Below, one piece after another: positions 57,432 to 64,000 of a DNA stretch of 64,000 nucleotides (position 1 is the first letter of the stretch; each line of letters begins with the position of its first letter). This stretch comes from Bacteroidota bacterium (GTDB lineage: Bacteria; Bacteroidota; Bacteroidia; Chitinophagales; Chitinophagaceae): NCBI GenBank assembly GCA_947460595.1, contig CANHGS010000014.1, positions 1 to 64,000 of the forward strand, written 5' to 3'. The position numbers and the translations under genes were made by a program. The notes under the pieces were generated by a model, which saw nothing but the letters and a program-made list of their open reading frames with translations, was not told the DNA's origin and did not search any database.

Positions 57432-58910
57432 ATGTTATTATTAGGATTAGATATAGGAACTTCTTCCATTAAAGTAGCCATTGTAGACGCTCAAACCCAG
57501 CAAACCATTGTTACTGTTCAGTATCCGGATAAGGAAACACCCATTATTTCTTTACAAAAAGGTTGGGCGGAACAATCACCCAATGATTGGTGGGAACACG
57601 CCAAACTGGCCATAAAAAAAGCACATGCCACCAATTTGTACCATGCTTCCGAGATTGGAGCTATTGGTATTGCTTATCAAATGCATGGTCTAGTATGTGT
57701 AGACAAGCAAGGCCATTTGCTGCGCGATAGTATTATCTGGTGTGATAGCCGAGCTGTTGCATTGGGTAATCAAGCATTTGACAGCATTGGTCATGAACAA
57801 GCCCTTTCTCATTTACTCAATTCACCGGGTAATTTTACTGCATCCAAACTGGCTTGGGTTAAACAACAGGAACCTGAAGTTTATAGAAAGATTGCACAAG
57901 TGATGTTACCGGGAGATTATATAGCCTTACAATTAACCGGCAATGCTACCACTAGCATTGCTTCTTTGAGTGAAGGCATTTTTTGGGATTTTCAAACCAA
58001 GTCTTTATCTAAAGACGTATTCCAATATTATGGTCTTGATAAAACCCATATTCCAGCTATTCAAAATGTTTTTTCTGAACATGGGCTGGTATCTGCTTCA
58101 GTAGCAGTAGAATTGGGTTTAAAAGCAGGTATTCCTGTCTCCTACAAAGCAGGAGACCAACCCAATAATGCTTTATCCTTAAATGTTTTGGAGCCGGGTG
58201 AAGTTGCTGCCACGGCAGGAACTTCCGGAGTTATTTATGGTGTTACTGATCAATTACGCTATGACCAACAATCAAGGGTCAATAGTTTTGCACACGTAAA
58301 TCATACCAGCGCAAATCCAAGAATTGGCGTATTACTTTGCATTAATGGTACGGGTATTTTGAATAGTTGGATCAAACAAATTGCAGGTGCAGGAATGTCT
58401 TACGCCGCAATGAACCAAGCTGCTACTAGTGTTGCACCAGGATCCGATGGGTTGTATTTATTACCCTTTGGAAATGGAGCAGAAAGAATGCTAGAAAACA
58501 AAACCATTGACGCGCATATGAGTCATATTAACTTGAACAAACATGGTGCAGCCCATTTATTCCGTGCGGCCCAAGAAGGCATAGCATTTGCCTTTAGGTA
58601 CGGACTAGATATTATGCGTTCTAATGGTATGCAACCCGCAGTGATTAGAGCAGGTAAAGCCAATATGTTCTTGAGTAATGTTTTTATCAAAGCTTTTGTG
58701 AATGCTACCAATACCAAAGTAGAATTGCATGACTGTGATGGTAGTGTAGGTGCCGCTATTGGAGCAGGCATTGGAGCAGGTGTTTTCAAAAACGCACAGG
58801 AGGCTTTTAGTTTGAAAAAAGCTTTGGAAACTATTGAACCTGATCAAGCATCTGCCTATGATCAATTATACGGTGAATGGTTGCAAGTGCTAAACAAACA
58901 ATTACATTAA
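57432..58910 (+). CDS. xylB: Xylulokinase (FGGY family)
   Basis: LLLGLDIGTSSIKVAIVDAQTQ, AYQMHGLVCVDKQGHLLRDSIIWCDSRA; adjacent to xylA. Confidence 0.93.
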   Translation: MLLLGLDIGTSSIKVAIVDAQTQQTIVTVQYPDKETPIISLQKGWAEQSPNDWWEHAKLAIKKAHATNLYHASEIGAIGIAYQMHGLVCVDKQGHLLRDSIIWCDSRAVALGNQAFDSIGHEQALSHLLNSPGNFTASKLAWVKQQEPEVYRKIAQVMLPGDYIALQLTGNATTSIASLSEGIFWDFQTKSLSKDVFQYYGLDKTHIPAIQNVFSEHGLVSASVAVELGLKAGIPVSYKAGDQPNNALSLNVLEPGEVAATAGTSGVIYGVTDQLRYDQQSRVNSFAHVNHTSANPRIGVLLCINGTGILNSWIKQIAGAGMSYAAMNQAATSVAPGSDGLYLLPFGNGAERMLENKTIDAHMSHINLNKHGAAHLFRAAQEGIAFAFRYGLDIMRSNGMQPAVIRAGKANMFLSNVFIKAFVNATNTKVELHDCDGSVGAAIGAGIGAGVFKNAQEAFSLKKALETIEPDQASAYDQLYGEWLQVLNKQLH

Positions 58911-58956
58911 AGTTTTATTTTAATTATTTTTTCATCCATTTTCACAACCCCTTTCA

Positions 58957-58984
58957 TTTTTGAATTTTGACTTTTGAATTTTAT
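58957..58984 (+). repeat. Short TTTTGAA/TTTTGAC heptamer run upstream of xylA
   Basis: TTTTTGAATTTTGACTTTTGAATTTT (three 7-nt units); 18-mer shared with 17611-17634. Confidence 0.65.
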
Positions 58985-59005
58985 AACATTCTAAATTAAA
59001 CAATC

Positions 59006-60337
59006 ATGAGTATCGTACTTGGAGACAAATCCTATTTTAAATCTGTTGGCCAGATCAATTATGAAGGCCCTGATTCCGATAACCCATTGGCATTTCAATA
59101 TTACAAGGCTTCACAAGTGGTAGCAGGAAAAACCATGCAAGAATGGTTGCGTTTTGCTTGTGCTTACTGGCATAGTTTTGTAGGAAATGGAGGAGATCCA
59201 TTTGGTGAACCCACCCATATTTATCCATGGAATGCTGCTTCCGATGCCATTGGTAGGGCAAAAGACAAGGCCGATGCCGCTTTTGAATTCATGACCAAAT
59301 TAGGCCTGCCTTATTACTGTTTTCACGATGTTGATGTTGTAGAATATACCAATGACATTGCAGACAATGAAAAACGCTTAGCTACTATTACTGCTTACTT
59401 AAAAGAAAAACAAGCAGCTAGTGGGGTTAAATTACTTTGGGGCACTGCAAACCTATTTTCCAACAGGCGTTATATGAATGGTGCATCTACCAATCCTGAT
59501 TTTAGTGTATTGGCGCATGGTGGTGCTCAAGTAAAAGCCGCTCTGGATGCTACTATAGCACTAGGAGGGGAGAACTATGTATTCTGGGGTGGAAGAGAAG
59601 GTTATATGACTTTACTCAACACCAATATGAAACGCGAGAAAGAACATTTGGCTCGTTTTTTACAAACTGCTAGAGACTATGCACGCAAACAAGGTTTTAA
59701 AGGAACCTTTTTTATTGAACCAAAACCGTGTGAGCCAAGCAAACACCAATATGATTATGACGTTGAAACCGTTATTGGTTTTTTGCGTCAATATGATTTG
59801 CTCAATGACTTTAAATTAAATATAGAAGTAAACCATGCAACCCTAGCAGGTCATACCTTCCAACACGAATTACAAGTGGCTGCAGATGCTGGTTTATTGG
59901 GCAGTATGGATGCCAACCGTGGTGACTATCAAAATGGATGGGATACCGATCAATTTCCTACCAATATCAATGAATTAGTAGAAGCTATGTTGATTATCTT
60001 GGACGCTGGTGGTTTTGCAGGTGGTGGTATTAACTTTGACGCCAAACGCCGCAGAAATAGTACCGATGAACAAGACCTGTTTTATGCCCATATTGGAGGA
60101 ATGGATGCATTTGCCCGTTCTTTAATTATTGCAGACAATATTTTACAAAAATCGGACTACCAAAAAATCCGTTCAGACCGATATGCCTCTTTTGATAGCG
60201 GTAAGGGTAAAGATTTTGAAAATGGCTTATTGAGTTTGGAAGACCTCCGCAATCTGGCAGTAGCTGCTGGTGAACCAGCAGTAATTAGTGGAAAGCAGGA
60301 GTACTTAGAGAATTTAATTAATAGGTACATCAAGTAA
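59006..60337 (+). CDS. xylA: Xylose isomerase
   Basis: [76 protein letters not shown]. Confidence 0.98.
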   Translation: MSIVLGDKSYFKSVGQINYEGPDSDNPLAFQYYKASQVVAGKTMQEWLRFACAYWHSFVGNGGDPFGEPTHIYPWNAASDAIGRAKDKADAAFEFMTKLGLPYYCFHDVDVVEYTNDIADNEKRLATITAYLKEKQAASGVKLLWGTANLFSNRRYMNGASTNPDFSVLAHGGAQVKAALDATIALGGENYVFWGGREGYMTLLNTNMKREKEHLARFLQTARDYARKQGFKGTFFIEPKPCEPSKHQYDYDVETVIGFLRQYDLLNDFKLNIEVNHATLAGHTFQHELQVAADAGLLGSMDANRGDYQNGWDTDQFPTNINELVEAMLIILDAGGFAGGGINFDAKRRRNSTDEQDLFYAHIGGMDAFARSLIIADNILQKSDYQKIRSDRYASFDSGKGKDFENGLLSLEDLRNLAVAAGEPAVISGKQEYLENLINRYIK

Positions 60338-60392
60338 GTGAAGAGAAGAAATAGAAGAAAGTGAAGAGTGAAGAGTGAAGAATGAAGAGTGA
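60338..60392 (+). repeat. GTGAAGA heptamer array (locus 3)
   Basis: gtgaagagaagaaatagaagaaagtgaagagtgaagagtgaagaatgaagagtg directly after the xylA TAA. Confidence 0.9.
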
Positions 60393-60410
60393 TTTTATTA
60401 GACTAAACAA

Positions 60411-60443
60411 AGAAACCCTTGGCGTTGCCAAGGGTTTCTCTTT
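60411..60443. terminator. Terminator-like hairpin after xylA
   Basis: AGAAACCCTTGGC-GTT-GCCAAGGGTTTCT, perfect 13-bp stem followed by CTTT. Confidence 0.7.
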
Positions 60444-60513
60444 AGGAATAAGTTTGCCTGTTTTTAATAAAACCTAGGCACAGCCTAGGTAAACTCGTTT
60501 ACTTAGATCAACG

Positions 60514-60547
60514 TCCATTCTTCACTCTTAACTCTTATCTCTTCACT
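60514..60547 (-). repeat. GTGAAGA-family element (locus 4)
   Basis: Reverse complement AGTGAAGAGATAAGAGTTAAGAGTGAAGAATGGA. Confidence 0.85.
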
Positions 60548-60613
60548 AAATCTTTCTTATATATGTACCAAGTATTTCAATAAGACAATATAAAAGTTAA
60601 GTTGATTAGTAAA

Positions 60614-60646
60614 AAAAAGCCGTCTCGAATATCGGGACGGCTTTTT
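60614..60646. terminator. Terminator of ndk
   Basis: AAAAAGCCGTC...GACGGCTTTTT. Confidence 0.8.
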
Positions 60647-60662
60647 CAATAAGGATCTATGA

Positions 60663-61079
60663 TTAGAAACGCTCTAACTTAGAGAAGAAGAAATCTCCTT
60701 CAATCATGGCATTCTCATCGCTATCACTTCCGTGAACTGCATTTTCTCCAATAGAAGCGGCAAAGTTTTTACGGATAGTACCTTCTGCAGCATTGGCTGG
60801 ATTGGTAGCTCCAATTAGTTCTCTAAAATCAGCAACTGCATTCTCTTTTTCCAAAATGGCAGCCACAATAGGTCCGCTGCTCATAAAATTAACTAGTTCA
60901 CCAAAAAATGGTCTTTCACGGTGAATATCATAGAAAAGACCTGCTTGTTCTTCAGACAATTTGATCCATTTCATGGCTTTAATGGAAAAACCGGCTTTAA
61001 TGATTTGGTCAAGAATGGCACCAGTATAACCCTTAGAAGTGGCATCCGGCTTAATCATGGTAAAAGTTCTGTTACTCAT
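60663..61079 (-). CDS. ndk: Nucleoside diphosphate kinase
   Basis: [49 protein letters not shown]. Confidence 0.97.
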   Translation of the reverse strand: MSNRTFTMIKPDATSKGYTGAILDQIIKAGFSIKAMKWIKLSEEQAGLFYDIHRERPFFGELVNFMSSGPIVAAILEKENAVADFRELIGATNPANAAEGTIRKNFAASIGENAVHGSDSDENAMIEGDFFFSKLERF

Positions 61080-61210
61080 ATATTATAAATTTCGTATGCA
61101 AATTTACGAACAAATCCCCGAAGAATGCTGCAGATTTGCTTTGTTTTTGTTAATTAGGGATAAATTGTTTTGATATAATAAGTTCAAACCCGCAATTTTG
61201 CGGCCAATCT

Positions 61211-62218
61211 ATGCAAGACATCAGTCAATTTTATCACTTACTCAACACCCCCAAAAAAGCGGTTATTACCATGCATCAAAAGCCAGACGGCGATGCCATG
61301 GGCTCTGCGCTGGGATTGTATCATTTTTTGGTGGCCTTGGGCCACGATGTTCAAGTGATTTCTCCCACTAACTGGGCTGATTTTTTAGACTGGATGCCTG
61401 GGGTAAAAACATTGATTGACTTTGAAAGAAATCGAGAAAAGTGTTTAAATATTATAGAAACCACCGATTGGTTGTTCTGTTTAGATTTTAATGTGCTGCA
61501 TAGAACCAAGCACATGGAAAAGCCCTTAACAGAAGCCAAATGTGTAAAAATCTTGATAGACCATCATGAACAGCCACAGGTTGCTGCATTTGATTATGGA
61601 GTAAGTATTACGTCTAAAAGCTCCACATGTGAGATGGTTTATGACTTTATCATGGCATCCGGCCATGGCCCATTATTAGATACCACTATGGCGCAATGCC
61701 TCTATACTGGTTTGATGACCGATACGGGTTCTTTTCGTTTTCCTGCAACTACTGCATCTGTTCATAGGGCTATTGCTCATTTTAAAGACCTTGGTTTAGA
61801 CCATCGTCAGATTCATGAAGAGATTTATGACAATTTCTTAGAAAGCAGGTTGCGATTTATTGGCTATGCATTGTTGAACAGAATGGAAGTTTTGTATGAA
61901 TACAATACGGCAATTATGTATATCACTCACGCAGATTTACATAAATTTGATATCAAGACAGGAGATACAGAAGGGTTGGTAAATTATTTATTAACCATTA
62001 AGGGTATCCGTTTTGGCGCAATTTGTATAGATAGGGATGAAGAAAGAAAGTGGAGCTTTAGAAGCAAGGGTGGTTTTGACGTAAATACCTTTGCAAGAAA
62101 GCATTTTGAAGGTGGCGGACATTTTAATGCTTCTGGCGGTAGAAGCAGTGATAGTTTGGAAAATACCGTATTGAAATTTAAACAAGTAATAAAAGAATAT
62201 CAAAATCAACTCCAGTAA
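61211..62218 (+). CDS. nrnA: DHH-family bifunctional oligoribonuclease/PAP phosphatase (NrnA-like)
   Basis: AVITMHQKPDGDAMGSALGLYHFL, LIDHHEQP, MTDTGSFRFP, FARKHFEGGGHFNASGG. Confidence 0.9.
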   Translation: MQDISQFYHLLNTPKKAVITMHQKPDGDAMGSALGLYHFLVALGHDVQVISPTNWADFLDWMPGVKTLIDFERNREKCLNIIETTDWLFCLDFNVLHRTKHMEKPLTEAKCVKILIDHHEQPQVAAFDYGVSITSKSSTCEMVYDFIMASGHGPLLDTTMAQCLYTGLMTDTGSFRFPATTASVHRAIAHFKDLGLDHRQIHEEIYDNFLESRLRFIGYALLNRMEVLYEYNTAIMYITHADLHKFDIKTGDTEGLVNYLLTIKGIRFGAICIDRDEERKWSFRSKGGFDVNTFARKHFEGGGHFNASGGRSSDSLENTVLKFKQVIKEYQNQLQ

Positions 62219-62219
62219 C

Positions 62220-63146
62220 ATGATCAAAAACACCATCAAGCTTTTATTAGCAATTGTATTGTTTGCAAGTTGTAACCAATATGAAAAATCTCCTAGCGGC
62301 CTTGCTTACAAAATAACTAAGGGCAATGGAAAAGAGAAATTGAAACACGGACAAGCTATTAAATTGAACATTCAATACAAACTGCCCGCAAAAGACAGCA
62401 TATTGAGCTCTTCTTTTGAGCATATTCCCGTTTATTTTGTGCTTGATACCGCCAATTTGGGTAAATACAATTTCACTGAATTATTGACTTCTGTTTCTGA
62501 AGGAGATAAAATTGAATTCCGTTTGAGCATTGATACCTTAAAGAAAATGGGTATGGTAGAATACAATACTATTTTCCACAAAGGCGATTTTATTGCCGGT
62601 AAAGTAGATATTGTTAAAACATTCCCAGGTCAACCAGAAATGATGGCCGATTATACCAAGGAAGTTGAAGCAGAAAAGCAAAAAGAAATTGCTGCTTTAA
62701 AAGCGTATACTGATAAAAAAGGTATCAAAACGCAGTCTACTCCAGGTGGTGTATTGGTAGAAATCATTACTCCAGGTGAAGGAGCAAAAGCCGATTCTGG
62801 AATGCAAGCATCTGTATTGTACAGAGGTGCGTTCTTAGATAGCAAAAAGGCATTTGATTCCAATATGGTTAACGGTGCTGGTCAACCATATGACGTAGTG
62901 GTTGGTTCACATAGTGTTATTCAAGGTTGGGAAGAAGGTTTGAAATTGTTGAGCAAGGGCGCCAAAGCTCGTTTCTTTATCCCAGCAATGCTAGCTTATG
63001 GACCACAAGGTTCTCAGCCAGTGATTCCTCCTTATGCTAATCTAACTTTTGACATTCAGATAACTGATGTTAAAGTGCCAGCACCTAAACCAGCACAACA
63101 AACCATGCCAGGGGCACAACCGCAAGGTCAACCGGTTGGTAAATAA
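62220..63146 (+). CDS. FKBP-type peptidyl-prolyl cis-trans isomerase lipoprotein
   Basis: LFASCNQYEKS lipobox; VVVGSHSVIQGWEEGLKLLSKGAKARFFIPAMLAYGPQGSQPVIPPYANLTFDIQITDV. Confidence 0.92.
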   Translation: MIKNTIKLLLAIVLFASCNQYEKSPSGLAYKITKGNGKEKLKHGQAIKLNIQYKLPAKDSILSSSFEHIPVYFVLDTANLGKYNFTELLTSVSEGDKIEFRLSIDTLKKMGMVEYNTIFHKGDFIAGKVDIVKTFPGQPEMMADYTKEVEAEKQKEIAALKAYTDKKGIKTQSTPGGVLVEIITPGEGAKADSGMQASVLYRGAFLDSKKAFDSNMVNGAGQPYDVVVGSHSVIQGWEEGLKLLSKGAKARFFIPAMLAYGPQGSQPVIPPYANLTFDIQITDVKVPAPKPAQQTMPGAQPQGQPVGK

Positions 63147-63167
63147 TTCTGACAGATGATTTTTATG

Positions 63168-63206
63168 ATAGGTCCCTCCGGAATTCCGGAGGGACCTATT
63201 TTTATT
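63168..63206. terminator. Perfect 32-nt palindromic terminator
   Basis: ATAGGTCCCTCCGGAATTCCGGAGGGACCTAT then TTTTATTTT. Confidence 0.9.
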
Positions 63207-64000
63207 TTAAGTAAGTAGTGAGTGTAATAGCTTCCTTAGCTTCCTTTACATCATGTACACGTAATAGATTAGCACCTGCTAATAATCCAGCTGTATGTAA
63301 TACGGTTGTTCCATTTAAGGCTTCTGCTGCGCTTACTCCCAAAGTTTTATAAATGCTGGATTTGCGTGAAACACCTAATAAAATAGGACAGTCTAGTATT
63401 TTTAATAATCCTAGGTCTCTGATCAATTGAAAATTTTCTTCTGCGGTATTACCAAATCCAAAACCTGGATCAATGATCACATCTTTTATTCCAGCAGCAA
63501 TACAAGCAGCTTTTCTTTCAATGAAAAAATCTAGCACGGTTTGGCTAATATTATCTGTTGGTTTTCTACGGTGCATATTTTCCATACTTCCTCCCATATG
63601 CATAGCTATATAGGGGGTATTTAAAGCAGCAACTGTAGAAAGCATCTCAGGATAAAAGAGACCCGCACTAATATCATTGACTATATCGGCTCCAGCCATT
63701 ACGGCTTCCTGAACCACAGCAGGGTAGAAGCTATCAATAGAGATTAGAACCTGAGGATAAGCTAATTTAAGGGCATTGATCAGTGGTACAACCCTACTAA
63801 TTTCCATATCTGGCCCTACCATCTCTGCGCCAGGCCTAGTACTTTGCCCCCCAATATCTAAAATGACTGCTCCGGCTGTAATCATGGTTTGAGCCCTCTC
63901 CAAAACGGTATTCAAAGCAGTTCTGCTCTCGGCATGGAAACTGTCTGGGGTGGCATTGAGAATGCCCATTATTTGGGCAGTTGGCCAATGAACCAATCTT
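63202..64000 (-). CDS. folP: Dihydropteroate synthase (5' end probably outside window)
   Basis: QIMGILNATPDSFHAESR, ILDIGGQSTRPGAE, VNDISAGLF, DVIIDPGFGFGNTAEENFQLI; the only in-window start is a TTG at 63996. Confidence 0.93.
   Translation of the reverse strand, partial: RLVHWPTAQIMGILNATPDSFHAESRTALNTVLERAQTMITAGAVILDIGGQSTRPGAEMVGPDMEISRVVPLINALKLAYPQVLISIDSFYPAVVQEAVMAGADIVNDISAGLFYPEMLSTVAALNTPYIAMHMGGSMENMHRRKPTDNISQTVLDFFIERKAACIAAGIKDVIIDPGFGFGNTAEENFQLIRDLGLLKILDCPILLGVSRKSSIYKTLGVSAAEALNGTTVLHTAGLLAGANLLRVHDVKEAKEAITLTTYLK

Overview
This 64 kb window looks like ordinary chromosome from a member of the Bacteroidota, probably Chitinophagaceae/Sediminibacterium-like. That placement is inferred from gene content and style and was not checked by any search. 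It is gene-dense, with about 55 credible CDSs, 2 tRNA genes (Leu-CAA on the - strand; Pro-GGG on the + strand) and several clear intrinsic terminators. I saw no CRISPR array, rRNA, transposase or integrase. Housekeeping content includes hscB, a dihydrolipoamide acyltransferase E2, cinA, ychF, ribH, pdhA, pruA, tpiA, a Sua5/YrdC protein, lepA, gmhB/gmhA, pyrC, trxA, ndk, nrnA and folP (cut by the window edge). Accessory or carbohydrate content includes a 1568-aa protein with two GH127-type modules, GMC oxidoreductase plus an exported sugar isomerase, a GH2 enzyme, and xylAB with divergent LacI and AraC regulators.

The most unusual signals are:
(1) A dispersed family of intergenic GTGAAGA heptamer arrays at four loci. 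They share long exact variants, including a 33-nt inverted match and a pair differing by exactly one 7-nt unit.
(2) A second heptamer-like motif (TTTTGACTTTTGAATTTT) upstream of two genes.
(3) A GC-rich stem-loop cluster and 88-bp tandem repeat just after tRNA-Pro, followed by an AT-rich segment with one orphan ORF.
(4) A propeller-sensor lipoprotein fused to a YceI-like domain, divergent from a membrane-bound winged-helix regulator.
(5) Two GH127-type modules in one polypeptide, both keeping the Glu-X-Cys and Cys-Cys motifs.
(6) A remnant of a DUF2442-like gene directly after the GH127 stop codon.

All family calls come from reading the translated sequences; no database search was run.
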